A stretch of DNA of 37,930 nt from NCBI GenBank assembly GCA_029858255.1, contig JAOUFJ010000022.1, positions 1-37,930 on the forward strand, given 5' to 3'. This DNA is from a candidate division WOR-3 bacterium (GTDB lineage: Bacteria; Hydrothermota; Tepidihabitantia; SM23-42). The number at the start of each line of letters is the position of its first letter. The first letter of the stretch is position 1. The position numbers were made by a program, and so were the translations under genes. This document shows, piece after piece, positions 8,467-17,442 of the stretch. The notes beneath the pieces are model-generated. The model searched no databases and had not been told where the DNA came from. It saw only the letters and a program-made list of their open reading frames with translations.

Positions 8467-9355
8467 GAGTTCTTATTATCCCATCTTTCAATGCTACTAC
8501 TGGTTCCCAACCGATCTGGGAAGATGCTTTTTGACAATCCAGTGCACTTCTTAGGACTTCGCCAGGACGTGGGTCGATATGTTGATGCGCGGTTTTTCTT
8601 CCGAGTATGGATGAAAATACGTCAATCAGGTCGTTTACCGCGGTTTCCACGCCCGTCCCGATGTTGAGAATGCTCGGGGAACCTCCCAGAGCGAGAAGAT
8701 TTGCCTCAACGACATCGCTCACAAACACATAATCCCTCGTCTGTTTTCCATCGCCATAGACGACACAGGGCTCATTCTTGAGGATTCGCTCGATGAAGAT
8801 GGAAATTACTCCAGCCTCACTCCGCGCTATCTGGCGTGGACCAAAAACATTGCTGTAGCGGAGAATAAAACTGTCCAGATCGAACAGATGAGAAAAAGCC
8901 AATATGTACTTCTCCGCGGCAACCTTTGATACTCCATACGGCGACAAAGGGGACAGCGCCGTGCTCTCATTTGCTGGCAGATCATCCGGCTCACCGTACA
9001 CTGCGCCGCCGCTCGACGCATAAATGAACCTCTTAACTCCGTATTGAACAGCCATACGAAGAAGGTTGAGCGTCCCGAGAATATTGACCCTTGCATCAAA
9101 CATCGGATCATCAACCGATGTTCTTACATTGATCTGCGCCGCGTGGTGGTTGATTACTTCGAATCTCTCCTTTTCAAAAATACCCTGCAAATCACTGTTT
9201 ATGTCCATCTCGTAGAACTTGGCTTCAGGATTTACATTTCCGATATCGCCGGTCGAGAGATCATCGATTACCACAACCCCGTGACCTTCTGAAATATAAG
9301 CATCGACGATATGGGAACCGATGAATCCGCAACCTCCAGTGACCAGTATCTTCAT
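8435..9355 (-). CDS. NAD-dependent epimerase/dehydratase, UDP-glucose 4-epimerase-like
   Basis: This 306-aa protein is an extended short-chain dehydrogenase. It has the NAD-binding motif TGGCGFIG (6-13), an acidic D31-D32 after the second strand, and the active-site YGVSK motif (Tyr140, Lys144) with preceding Ser residues (ASSGG). Late motifs are YSNVFGPRQ and YGDGKQTRDYVFVSDV. It resembles GalE-type UDP-glucose epimerases that supply nucleotide sugars for surface glycans, but the substrate is not certain. It has its own leaderless-type promoter 8 nt upstream and no SD. The downstream DUF58 gene starts within its last codons. Confidence 0.88.
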   Translation of the reverse strand: MKILVTGGCGFIGSHIVDAYISEGHGVVVIDDLSTGDIGNVNPEAKFYEMDINSDLQGIFEKERFEVINHHAAQINVRTSVDDPMFDARVNILGTLNLLRMAVQYGVKRFIYASSGGAVYGEPDDLPANESTALSPLSPYGVSKVAAEKYILAFSHLFDLDSFILRYSNVFGPRQIARSEAGVISIFIERILKNEPCVVYGDGKQTRDYVFVSDVVEANLLALGGSPSILNIGTGVETAVNDLIDVFSSILGRKTAHQHIDPRPGEVLRSALDCQKASSQIGWEPVVALKDGIIRTLEYFKKISQS

Positions 9356-9363
9356 CTTCAGGG

Positions 9364-9391
9364 ATTATATACGACGTAAACGAATAGTCAA
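9364..9391 (-). promoter_or_regulatory. Promoter of the epimerase-DUF58-BatA operon, leaderless type
   Basis: On the minus strand: TTGACT (9386-9391), 16 bp, TATAAT (9364-9369), then 8 nt to ATG 9355. A normal start point would leave a leader of 0-2 nt. Confidence 0.82.
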
Positions 9392-9407
9392 CATGATCGC
9401 ATTTTTC

Positions 9408-10565
9408 TCACGGAAATATCAGCCGGTATTCTTCATCGATAAATTCGGCAGCACTACCCCATGCTGTATCACCTATATACGACGGGTCCAATATGTAGTA
9501 ATTGCCGCCGACAAGAGTCCCATTTTGGGAGAGCAGTTCTTCGGCCTGCTCGGTCATCGGCTTCAGCGCGAGTGCAACGTGATATGGCCATTCGACAAAA
9601 ACTACGTGTGAACCAGGATAATCCAACACGGCCGCCAGCAAAGAATAGAGTAGAACACTACGGCCATCACAATCGTTCCTCGCCTCGAAGAGTTGTCTGC
9701 TCACGCTGATGATCGGAAGCGTACTATCGTAACTGAAAATATCTTCGGACTGACAGAATTTGAGCAGAATATTGACTCTGTCGTACTCATCGTAATGCCT
9801 CGTCAGCGATTTTAATTTGCTGACGAGATCAAGGCCAGCGAGTTCCACTGTGCCTGATGCAACCATACCATATAAACACGACGGCAGGTTACGGGTCCAT
9901 GCGACCTGTTCTTCGGGAATGTTGACGGTGACGCCAAAACGGCTGCCCTCGTAGCCCCAGTTCAGCTGCATGGCGTGCCCAACACCCCCAAATTCAGGCA
10001 ACCGGGTGATCAATGGAAACGGTCTGAGACGCTCTCCGGAGACTTCCAGGCATTGATAGGTGGATACCGGTTCTCTAACGACCAACTCACCCACAGGCGT
10101 CTCGTCATCGAATACCTTCAGGTAATACTTGCGTCCTTTGATTTCAACCCAATGCCCCTGCCGGATCGTCCATTTTTCTTCGAAGTTGATACCTATGTAC
10201 ATCTCACTTCCATTATGCAGGTATTGAACATCCCAACCCCATTTCTGCATGACCACGCATACAGCAACAATGTAACTTTGAACGTTTCCTCGCCTGCGCT
10301 TCAAGATTTCCGGGAATGTAATATAATCTCCACTTGCATCGGCCTCGAATGCAGAGAAGTATTTTATCAATTGAACAAGCATCGCAAAAGGATCACGCCG
10401 CGTTACCGCCCCGCCGACCGCCTCCTCAAGATCGGAGAGCATCGAATCGGATACCTGCTGGTATGATACATCAAAACATTGCTGCGCTGGATTTTGCTGC
10501 AGGACTAATTTGTTCGAGTAGTGAACTGTAATTGCAGATATGGCAATGACAACAACAACAGACAC
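9408..10565 (-). CDS. Membrane-anchored transglutaminase-like protein
   Basis: This 385-aa protein has a single N-terminal membrane or signal segment (VVVVIAISAITV). The C-terminal part has a transglutaminase-like layout: RNDCDGRSVLL (Cys299), PYHVALAL (His329) and YYILDPSYIGDTAWG (Asp360). These would form a Cys-His-Asp triad. An N-terminal stretch (about 85-165) appears to be a degenerate copy of the same fold in which the Cys is missing. The start is GTG 10565 without a good SD, so the exact N-terminus is uncertain. It is the last gene of the V-ATPase run, 37 bp after the small membrane protein, and 52 bp before the epimerase gene, which has its own promoter. Substrate unknown. Confidence 0.68.
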   Translation of the reverse strand: MSVVVVIAISAITVHYSNKLVLQQNPAQQCFDVSYQQVSDSMLSDLEEAVGGAVTRRDPFAMLVQLIKYFSAFEADASGDYITFPEILKRRRGNVQSYIVAVCVVMQKWGWDVQYLHNGSEMYIGINFEEKWTIRQGHWVEIKGRKYYLKVFDDETPVGELVVREPVSTYQCLEVSGERLRPFPLITRLPEFGGVGHAMQLNWGYEGSRFGVTVNIPEEQVAWTRNLPSCLYGMVASGTVELAGLDLVSKLKSLTRHYDEYDRVNILLKFCQSEDIFSYDSTLPIISVSRQLFEARNDCDGRSVLLYSLLAAVLDYPGSHVVFVEWPYHVALALKPMTEQAEELLSQNGTLVGGNYYILDPSYIGDTAWGSAAEFIDEEYRLIFP

Positions 10566-10602
10566 AATGAAAATTGAAAAAAGAGTGGTCTTTCTGATAT
10601 TC

Positions 10603-10833
10603 CTACCCTGTATCTCCGGCTAGTTTCTTGATCTTACCTTCCAGTTCGTCAATTCTGGTTCTTAACTTCTCTTTCTCGGCTTTGGCAATTTTGACCCGCA
10701 CCCGGATCAGCAGATATACGACAACAATCAGCAACAATATCTGCGGTACAATAATTTGAAAATACCCTCGGATAATCCCGAATATCAGTGTTACAAAGGC
10801 CAGAATGACTACCAGTCCCAAACCTTCAACCAC
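10603..10833 (-). CDS. Small membrane protein with C-terminal coiled coil
   Basis: This 76-aa protein has two hydrophobic segments (about 4-22 and 26-44) followed by a charged heptad-like helix (KIAKAEKEKLRTRIDELEGKIKKL). It starts at GTG 10833, which is well supported by AAAGGAGG 4 nt upstream. It lies 35 bp after the V-ATPase D gene. I recognise no family; a role in holding the ATPase or the next protein at the membrane would be speculation. Confidence 0.7.
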   Translation of the reverse strand: MVEGLGLVVILAFVTLIFGIIRGYFQIIVPQILLLIVVVYLLIRVRVKIAKAEKEKLRTRIDELEGKIKKLAGDTG

Positions 10834-10868
10834 GGTTCCTCCTTTGCGTATAATCTCTTACGCTGATT

Positions 10869-11492
10869 CTACAATTTACTCCGCACAATCTCTTTGACCC
10901 TCATCAGTCGGGTCAAGTCTCCCCGTTCAATTTCGGACAACTTGAGATTGATGAATTTGATCGTCTCGTCTATCGAAGGAATGAGGATGTATTCCAGAGC
11001 ATTGACCCGCCGCCGTGTTTTTTCGATCTCGTTTGCAAGTAACTCAAGTGTTTTCTCCAATTCAGCCAGTTCCAGGAGGCGCGAGATGAGCTGGTCTATC
11101 TTTAGCAAAGCAAGATCAAGATCGCCTGACGTCGATAGAAATCCGTAGCCTATTAGATGACCAGATATTTTCTTAGAGAATTTGGGGATCTTCAAATTCA
11201 GGATCCGCTCTGTGCTATGCTCAATGTCTATGCTCTTGGATACCGCAAGCAGTGCCTCATCTGTGGCCTTAGGTGCTTGTTTACTCGAGGCAAAATAGAA
11301 GTAACTAAACGCGCTCCTCAACTCTTCTTCTATTCTCAATCTTAACTCTCGTATCCGGTAGATGAACTCAAGTATCCGTCGCATCAATTCGTCCTGCTTA
11401 TCTTTCAGCAGTTTATGCCCGCGCCGCGCGACATTGCCGCGTCTCTTTAGATACAGCAATTGCATCCTGGTGGGTGGTATATCGAGTTTCAT
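10869..11492 (-). CDS. ntpD: V/A-type ATPase subunit D (central stalk)
   Basis: This 207-aa protein matches subunit D, the coiled-coil rotor shaft of the V1/A1 sector. The N-terminus (PPTRMQLLYLKRRGNVARRGHKLLKDKQDELMR) is diagnostic. Long helices follow, with the family's C-terminal R-R-x-N-A-L-E-Y-I-L-I-P (residues 154-164). It follows ntpB by 12 bp in the usual order A-B-D. Also called AtpD in V-type nomenclature. Confidence 0.95.
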   Translation of the reverse strand: MKLDIPPTRMQLLYLKRRGNVARRGHKLLKDKQDELMRRILEFIYRIRELRLRIEEELRSAFSYFYFASSKQAPKATDEALLAVSKSIDIEHSTERILNLKIPKFSKKISGHLIGYGFLSTSGDLDLALLKIDQLISRLLELAELEKTLELLANEIEKTRRRVNALEYILIPSIDETIKFINLKLSEIERGDLTRLMRVKEIVRSKL

Positions 11493-11504
11493 ATTCTACC
11501 TATC

Positions 11505-12905
11505 TCATCCGGTCACAGCAGCTTTTTCTGAAGGCTTTGCATCGTAGTATCTTTTCAGATATTCGTCACGCACTCGTTTCATCTCGCCACGCGGCACCAT
11601 GCGCAGTAATTCCCAGCCGAGATCGAGTGTTTGCTCGATAGTCCGATCTTCATACTCGCCCTGTGATATGTAACGTTCCTCATATTCCTGAGAAAACTTC
11701 AGATAGATCTTGTCCATATCCGAAAGCGCCGCTTCACCGAGGATCACGGCGAGCTCGGCCGCTTCCTTACCCCTGGCGTAGCACGCGATCAATTGATTGA
11801 ACAGATCGGCGTGATCCTCCCGGGTCTTACCCTTGCCAATACCCTTATCTTTCAACCTTGACAAGGACTGCTGAACATCGACAGGCGGCGATACTTTTTT
11901 CCTGTAGAGACCGCGTGAGAGAATGATTTGACCTTCAGTGATATAGCCAGTCAAATCCGGGATCGGATGGGTCTTATCGTCCTCTGGCATAGAGAGAATC
12001 GGGATCAAGGTGATCGAACCTTTCTTTCCTTTTATCCGGCCGGATCGCTCATAAATACTGGCAAGGTCAGTATACAAGTAGCCTGGGTATCCCCTCCGGC
12101 CAGGTATTTCCTTACGCGCGGCCGAAATTTCCCGCAATGCCTCGGCGTAATTGGTCATGTCTGAGAGAACTACTAAAATATGCAGCCCCTTAGTGAACGC
12201 GAGGTACTCGGCAACGGTAAAAGTAACCCGCGGTGTCGAGATCCTTTCAATTGCCGGGTCGTCGGCAAGATTGAGAAACAGCACGACCCGCTCCAGGGCG
12301 CCTGATTTTGTGAAATCCTGGATAAAGAAATTCGCCTCTTCAAAAGTAATCCCCATCGCTCCGAAGACAACGGCGAATTCCTCCTCTTTCCCCAATACTT
12401 TCGCCTGCCGGGCAATCTGTGCAGCAACCCTATTGTGAGGCAGTCCAGACCCGGAAAATATCGGCAGCTTTTGCCCACGCACCAGGGTGTTGATCCCGTC
12501 TACAGAAGAAATGCCAGTTTGAATGAATTCATTCGGGTAATCACGCGCAGTGGGGTTGATAGGCGCACCGTTGACATCAAGTATCGCTTCTGGAATTATT
12601 GAAGGACCACCGTCTTTCGGACGGCCCAAGCCGTCAAAGATCCGTCCCAGCATTTCTTCTGAAACACCTATGCTGAGGGTCTTACCCAGGAAGCGAACCC
12701 GACAATTCTGCACGTCGATACCGGTTGATCCTTCAAAGATCTGAACGAGTGCCTTGTCTCTATCAACCTCGAGGACGCGACCCCTTTTCTTAACGCCGGT
12801 GCCGGTGTATATTTCGACGAGCTCTTCGTATTTCGCTCCGCTGACTCCTTCAACAAGCAGAAGCGGGCCGGCAACATTAGATATGCTACTGTATTCCTTA
12901 ATCAT
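11505..12905 (-). CDS. ntpB: V/A-type ATPase subunit B (non-catalytic)
   Basis: This 466-aa protein is the regulatory nucleotide-binding subunit that alternates with A in the V1 hexamer. Signatures are the N-terminal barrel ([17 protein letters not shown]) and [17 protein letters not shown], where a Walker A would be in subunit A. The helical region has [34 protein letters not shown]. Length is normal. ATG overlaps the ntpA stop by 4 nt. It ends in a short Lys/Glu/Ala tail. Confidence 0.96.
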   Translation of the reverse strand: MIKEYSSISNVAGPLLLVEGVSGAKYEELVEIYTGTGVKKRGRVLEVDRDKALVQIFEGSTGIDVQNCRVRFLGKTLSIGVSEEMLGRIFDGLGRPKDGGPSIIPEAILDVNGAPINPTARDYPNEFIQTGISSVDGINTLVRGQKLPIFSGSGLPHNRVAAQIARQAKVLGKEEEFAVVFGAMGITFEEANFFIQDFTKSGALERVVLFLNLADDPAIERISTPRVTFTVAEYLAFTKGLHILVVLSDMTNYAEALREISAARKEIPGRRGYPGYLYTDLASIYERSGRIKGKKGSITLIPILSMPEDDKTHPIPDLTGYITEGQIILSRGLYRKKVSPPVDVQQSLSRLKDKGIGKGKTREDHADLFNQLIACYARGKEAAELAVILGEAALSDMDKIYLKFSQEYEERYISQGEYEDRTIEQTLDLGWELLRMVPRGEMKRVRDEYLKRYYDAKPSEKAAVTG

Positions 12906-14794
12906 TTTCTATCCCCTTGTCCCTTTTTCTCCTTGTCTCCCTGTCCCTCAGTCTCCTTGTCTTTGACGGTCTCCGTTTCTCCCTGTCTCCCCTTCTCCGC
13001 TTCACCGATTCTCCCATTCTCCGTTTCTTTCTGTTTTGCGTCTCCCTTGATCATTCGGTCGAAGTCCGCAGTCAATTCATCCTTAATCCCATCAATTACG
13101 TCGAGCTTAGATTCTTCAAGATATTTCATCCTTGCTATCTTATCCCGAATATCCATCTTCACGATATCATCGAAAGCAACACCGCGCTTAAGAGCGTCAC
13201 GCGCCTTATTGTAGTGGAACATGCATACGGATAGCATTTTATATTGCTTCTTAAGCGATGCATAAGTATCAATCTCATGAAAAGCATTTTGATGCAGAAA
13301 ATCTTCACGGATCGAACGCGCCCCTTCGAGAATGAGACGGTCCTCCGGAGAGAGCGCATCGACGCCAATAAGCCTGACTATTTCCTGTAATTCCGCTTCC
13401 TGCTCCAGCAATTTCATGGCCTCTCTTGATAGCTCTGTAAAATCCTTCGCAGTCATTTTATTCACATCATCAGCGATATCATCGATGTAGAGCGAATACG
13501 AATTCAACCAGGAGATTGCCGGAAAATGTCGCTGATATGCGAGTTTATCCTCGAGACTCCAGAACACCTTAACAACCCTCAATGTCGCCTGCACAACCGG
13601 ATCGGAAAGATCACCACCAGGAGGCGACACCGCACCAACTACACTGAGTGCACCTTCCCTATCGGGTTTCCCCAATGTCTTCACGCGACCTGCCCTTTCA
13701 TAGAAAGAACTTACTCGCGCCGCAAGATACGCTGGATATCCTTCTTCACCCGGCATTTCCTCGAGTCGTCCAGAAATCTCTCGCATCGCCTCTGCCCATC
13801 GCGATGTCGAATCGGCCATAACGGCAACAGAATAGCCCATATCCCGGAAATATTCGGCGATCGTAATACCAGTATAAACAGACGCCTCACGGGCGGCCAC
13901 GGGCATATTGGACGTATTGGCGATCAATACCGTCCTTTTCATGAGCGCTTCTCCAGATCGCGGGTCTTTGAGTTCCGGAAATTCGAGCAAAACATCGGTC
14001 ATTTCATTACCTCGCTCACCACAACCGATGTACACAATAATCTCTGCATCCGCCCACTTGGCGAGTTGATGCTGTATCACCGTCTTTCCCGATCCAAAAG
14101 GACCAGGACAACATGCCGTGCCTCCCTTGGCTATCGGGAAGAACGTATCAATGACCCGCTGCCCTGTCGACAGCGTGAGCGACGGAGCCAATCTTTCTTT
14201 ATAGCCCCTGGGAATCCTGACCGGCCAACGGTGCATCATGGTCAAATCGTGCTTTTCCTTGTTATGTTCAAGCGAACATATAACAGCGTTTACGAGAAAA
14301 TCACCTTCTTTTATTTCCTTTATCTTACCCTTCATGCCAGGCGGCACAAGGATCTTGTGCAGCACTAACTTGGTCTCCTGCACTTCACCGATTATGTCTC
14401 CGGGTCCAACTTCAGTCCCCGACTTGACGGTCGGCTTGAAATGCCACTTCTTGTCGCGCTCCAGGGCGGGCACCTCGATACCCCGTGTGATGTAATCGCC
14501 GGTATTTTCCTTAATAATATCCAGCGGCCGCTGGATACCGTCAAAAATCGATTCGATAAGGCCTGGTCCCAGTTCGACAAAGAGGGGTTCATCAGTCATG
14601 TAAACCGGCTCGCCAGGACCGATTCCCGACGTATTCTCATAGACCTGAATTGACGCCAGGTCTCCGGCAAGACCGACGATCTCACCAACAAGTCGTTCGT
14701 CGCTCACACGCACCACGTCGTACATCTTGCTCCCTGTCATCCCCTTTGCCACGACCAACGGACCAGATACCTTAGTGATCTCGCCTTTCCTCAT
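12902..14794 (-). CDS. ntpA: V/A-type ATPase subunit A (catalytic)
   Basis: Subunit A binds and hydrolyses or makes ATP in the V1/A1 head. It has an N-terminal beta barrel, the family-specific bulge domain (about 110-190), Walker A GPFGSGKT (231-238) and GERGNEMTD. The signature [31 protein letters not shown] follows. At 630 aa it is longer than usual. From about residue 583 a 48-residue tail rich in Gly, Glu, Lys and Gln is encoded by a purine-rich repeat (see 12905-13048). It overlaps both ntpF and ntpB by 4 nt (ATGA). Confidence 0.96.
   Translation of the reverse strand: MRKGEITKVSGPLVVAKGMTGSKMYDVVRVSDERLVGEIVGLAGDLASIQVYENTSGIGPGEPVYMTDEPLFVELGPGLIESIFDGIQRPLDIIKENTGDYITRGIEVPALERDKKWHFKPTVKSGTEVGPGDIIGEVQETKLVLHKILVPPGMKGKIKEIKEGDFLVNAVICSLEHNKEKHDLTMMHRWPVRIPRGYKERLAPSLTLSTGQRVIDTFFPIAKGGTACCPGPFGSGKTVIQHQLAKWADAEIIVYIGCGERGNEMTDVLLEFPELKDPRSGEALMKRTVLIANTSNMPVAAREASVYTGITIAEYFRDMGYSVAVMADSTSRWAEAMREISGRLEEMPGEEGYPAYLAARVSSFYERAGRVKTLGKPDREGALSVVGAVSPPGGDLSDPVVQATLRVVKVFWSLEDKLAYQRHFPAISWLNSYSLYIDDIADDVNKMTAKDFTELSREAMKLLEQEAELQEIVRLIGVDALSPEDRLILEGARSIREDFLHQNAFHEIDTYASLKKQYKMLSVCMFHYNKARDALKRGVAFDDIVKMDIRDKIARMKYLEESKLDVIDGIKDELTADFDRMIKGDAKQKETENGRIGEAEKGRQGETETVKDKETEGQGDKEKKGQGDRK
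12905..13048 (-). repeat. Purine-rich low-complexity repeat forming the 3' end of ntpA
   Basis: On the minus strand this stretch is made of degenerate units like GGAGACAAGG, GGGACAGGGAGAC and GGAGAAACGGAGAC. It encodes the extra hydrophilic tail of subunit A. Such units are known as dispersed intergenic repeats in several bacteria. That it invaded the gene end here is inferred. Confidence 0.65.
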
Positions 14795-15114
14795 CTTTCC
14801 TCCAAGAATATATCAGCACCTACTGCCTTTTTTATAACTCCCCTGATTCTCTCGATCGCCACTTTTGTCTTGCCACGCCCCGATGGTATCGGTATTAAAC
14901 AAGGAAGCGTCTCTGTTCGGTATTTTGATAGAACATCACTCAACTCTTCAATGAATTCTTCAGTAAAAAGAATGATCTTGGCTCCTTCTTTGATCAAGCC
15001 TTCGACTGTAGCCGCACAATCTCCTTCCTTGACATAGACCACCCTCGCACCGGTCGCAAGAAATGGCATCACAGTTTCACGTTTACCCACGATCGCTAAC
15101 GCATTACCAGACAT
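14791..15114 (-). CDS. ntpF: V/A-type ATPase subunit F
   Basis: This 107-aa protein has the subunit F layout: an N-terminal strand with [17 protein letters not shown], a middle strand KIILFTEEF, and P-L-I-P-I-P-S-G near residue 80. It is a small stalk subunit that couples the head to the membrane rotor. It overlaps ntpC by 11 nt and ntpA by 4 nt. Confidence 0.92.
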   Translation of the reverse strand: MSGNALAIVGKRETVMPFLATGARVVYVKEGDCAATVEGLIKEGAKIILFTEEFIEELSDVLSKYRTETLPCLIPIPSGRGKTKVAIERIRGVIKKAVGADIFLEER

Positions 15115-16018
15115 CTGGAATACTCTCCTTCAGGTCCTCAACCGAAACCTCGTTCAATTTCCCCCAATAGACCTGCCGCAATTTTGTTATTTCGCCCATC
15201 TTGAATTTGTAGTAGGCAAAGAGTGGCTCGACTCCGAATGTCATATGCCTGGCTTGCGCCAGGTAGCCAAGTTTGTATTCCTCGTTCAGTCTCTCAAGGC
15301 GGAGAAAAGAATTTCTGTCTTCAAAGTACGCACCACCCTTCTCGACCATAGATGCGTAAGGGGTATTGAAAAAATTGCGCCCGAGCTGGTCCTGCGCAAC
15401 GTCGAGATTGCCCATAAAGAACTCCAGTTTCAAACCTCCCCATGGCAGGTAGATCTGCTTAAAAATCTCCCGTTTATCTTCAAATTGTCTGGCTCTGAAA
15501 AAATTGCGGACATTTTCTAATTCAAAATACATTTCAAAAAAACCCTGGAAGAATGGTGCAAAAGCCGCGGCTTCATATAAATGCTTGCAGAGTATGCGAT
15601 CGAGATTAGTCGACAACACAAACGGATCTTTATCAACCACAAACCTGGCCACTTCATCAAGGACCTCAGACCATGACTCCACGGTATCCAAATCCTGTGC
15701 GTAGAGTAACTCCTCACCACCCTCCTTGAGTTTCACCTTCAGATTGTGAAGCTGTTCGGGCCAATCAACGAAATTTCTGACCTCTTCGGTGATGCAAAAC
15801 CGGTTAAACAAACAACGCACGGAATTTTCTTGGGATTCAAGATTATCATTGATATCTTGCTGCCCCACATACGGCGTGTCAGAAAGAATCGTATTGAAGC
15901 TGCCGTAATCGGCAGCGATCAAACGGTCGAAATGCCCCCTGGTCAAGAGCCTCGCTTCGAGCGCCCTTATGATGCCATTTACATATGCGTATCTTGTATC
16001 CCCAGTACCCTTGATCAT
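15104..16018 (-). CDS. ntpC: V/A-type ATPase subunit C (V-type subunit d homologue)
   Basis: This 304-aa mostly helical protein begins RYAYVNGIIRALEARLLTRGHFDRLIAA, the typical subunit C N-terminus. It ends with a family-like L-F-A-Y-Y-K-F-K-M-G-E-I-T-K-L-R-Q-V-Y-W-G-K segment. It forms the funnel between the central stalk and the membrane ring. It overlaps the preceding 93-aa gene by 4 nt (ATGA). The genes for subunits E, I and K, which usually precede C in this type of operon, are not here. Confidence 0.92.
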   Translation of the reverse strand: MIKGTGDTRYAYVNGIIRALEARLLTRGHFDRLIAADYGSFNTILSDTPYVGQQDINDNLESQENSVRCLFNRFCITEEVRNFVDWPEQLHNLKVKLKEGGEELLYAQDLDTVESWSEVLDEVARFVVDKDPFVLSTNLDRILCKHLYEAAAFAPFFQGFFEMYFELENVRNFFRARQFEDKREIFKQIYLPWGGLKLEFFMGNLDVAQDQLGRNFFNTPYASMVEKGGAYFEDRNSFLRLERLNEEYKLGYLAQARHMTFGVEPLFAYYKFKMGEITKLRQVYWGKLNEVSVEDLKESIPDVW

Positions 16019-16296
16019 TTCGATTCCACTATTTTAATGATATCAAAATTCTCGTCCAAAGTCACCAGCAGGATCCGTTCAATAGGTATTTCATCTGCGG
16101 TCCTCACTGTTATCTCGAATTTTAATCGATAAATACTTTTGAATTGCTTGGGCACTCCCATATCGAGTTTCTCATATATCGCATCCTGCGGCTTGACGGT
16201 CCTCTCGGATACTTTCGGCTCAACACCTTTGAATTCTGGATATTGCGCGACAATCTCTTCCTTAATTCTTTCAATATGCTTGGGGTCGATCAGCAT
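16015..16296 (-). CDS. 93-aa protein of unknown function at the head of the V-ATPase run
   Basis: This is a small soluble acidic/basic mixed protein without a signal peptide, membrane helix or cysteine. The first half looks helical (HIERIKEEIVAQYPEFKGV). The second half has two beta-type stretches (FKSIYRLKFEITVRT and RILLVTLDENFDIIKIVES), which could form a small alpha/beta or cystatin-like fold. It overlaps the C25-like gene by 7 nt and ntpC by 4 nt, so it is almost surely co-translated with both. I do not recognise a family. Its place suggests a partner or regulator of the C25-like protein or of the ATPase. Confidence 0.75.
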   Translation of the reverse strand: MLIDPKHIERIKEEIVAQYPEFKGVEPKVSERTVKPQDAIYEKLDMGVPKQFKSIYRLKFEITVRTADEIPIERILLVTLDENFDIIKIVESK

Positions 16297-17351
16297 ATCA
16301 GCCCCGCCTTCTGAGGCGGTCTCACCCTCAATGTAGGATCGCCATATAGGACGAACTGTAACAGGGTTTTTGTGTCATCGTCATCGAGAAAACCGTGCCG
16401 GCGCAATGATTTGCGTGCGAAATCAAGCTTCGCATTTCTCAAACTCTCACCCAGCGTGTGACCCTGCTGCAGGTATTCAAAGAAGTATTTCACAAGGAGA
16501 TCGGCCTCGCTCGAAGGCGGCTGTGCAGGCCCGTACGCGATAGTTGTAGAACCGCAGAAACCTGCCACCTCAGGTTCAGCCAGGAATTTCATGCTAATTG
16601 CATTATCCTGCGTTTTCTCAATAATATACGCGCCATAGCACGACTCGGAAGCAACAATACCAGCTGAGCCCACCACATTTTCTGGACCCATTGCCACCGG
16701 ATAACTAGCACCTTCCTGCCCGTACCAGTTTGCTGACAATTTGCTGCCATGGACATTGAAATATAGATAATCTTTCTTCTGCAGCCATGCTTTGTCGAAT
16801 TTGTCTTTCGTGACCGGTGGTGTACACTCCAGCTCCTCAGGCTCACCTATTGGCCGGTAAACGTTCTCCGATGACCTTTGCCAGACTCTGGCTGTCAGCC
16901 CGAAGGATTTGTCATGTCGTGACACAACTTTATTCAATTGCTGGACCATAAAATCACTGTTTCCACTATCCGGGATACGTGAGCATGCTCGTTCGGGGAT
17001 GACGTAATTATCATCGCGCGAGGCATACGGATTATCAGATAATACACTTTCATCTGCATCATCACAGGGATTCTCCAGGCGAAAGAAAGGTATCACCTCA
17101 TCGCCTCCCAACAGCAGGAGAAAATCGAAATCACCCAATTTCTTCTCAAAATCCGAAACATATTCTCTTATTGCCTCAGCATCCCTTGCCACGGGTTCAA
17201 TCCCGTATTCATTTGGAGCATCATAATAGCAAAATACCGGTTCATATATCTTCCGCGACTCAACGTATTCATTTAGTGCTTTCTCTAAGGGGCGGATATC
17301 CCTGATTCGTTCATGCAGCGCCTCTTTGCCGCTCAGAATCAGCATCCGCAT
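16290..17351 (-). CDS. Cytosolic C25 (gingipain/caspase-fold) peptidase-like protein
   Basis: This 353-aa protein follows the C25 catalytic-domain pattern. FDFLLLLGGDEVIPFF (75-90) and SDNPYAS (105-111) come first, then ERACSRIPDSG. YLYFNVHGS provides the probable catalytic His201 and SESCYGA the probable Cys238. EVAGFCGSTT comes next, TLGESLRNAK (299-308) after it, and FVLYGDPTLRV lies near the end. Known C25 enzymes are secreted with a signal peptide, a propeptide and a sorting domain. None of these is present, and the protein starts directly with MRMLILSGKE, so it should be cytoplasmic. It is the first gene of the V-ATPase run, has a leaderless-type promoter and overlaps the 93-aa gene. 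Whether it cleaves proteins, and after which residue, cannot be told. Confidence 0.78.
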   Translation of the reverse strand: MRMLILSGKEALHERIRDIRPLEKALNEYVESRKIYEPVFCYYDAPNEYGIEPVARDAEAIREYVSDFEKKLGDFDFLLLLGGDEVIPFFRLENPCDDADESVLSDNPYASRDDNYVIPERACSRIPDSGNSDFMVQQLNKVVSRHDKSFGLTARVWQRSSENVYRPIGEPEELECTPPVTKDKFDKAWLQKKDYLYFNVHGSKLSANWYGQEGASYPVAMGPENVVGSAGIVASESCYGAYIIEKTQDNAISMKFLAEPEVAGFCGSTTIAYGPAQPPSSEADLLVKYFFEYLQQGHTLGESLRNAKLDFARKSLRRHGFLDDDDTKTLLQFVLYGDPTLRVRPPQKAGLIC

Positions 17352-17356
17352 TGGTC

Positions 17357-17384
17357 ATTATACTAAAATTCACAGCGAAGTCAA
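17357..17384 (-). promoter_or_regulatory. Promoter of the C25-like/V-ATPase operon, leaderless type
   Basis: On the minus strand: TTGACT (17379-17384), 16 bp, TATAAT (17357-17362), then 5 nt to ATG 17351. It diverges from the tRNA-Pro promoter; 21 bp separate the two -35 boxes. Confidence 0.82.
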
Positions 17385-17405
17385 GAAATTGTAGCCATTT
17401 CGCTG

Positions 17406-17433
17406 TTGACTTTAGGTCCTTGCCATGTATAAT
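17406..17433 (+). promoter_or_regulatory. Promoter of tRNA-Pro
   Basis: TTGACT (17406-17411), 16 bp, TATAAT (17428-17433). The mature tRNA 5' end is 10 nt downstream, so the primary transcript would have almost no 5' leader to trim. Confidence 0.82.
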
Positions 17434-17442
17434 ACGAAATCA

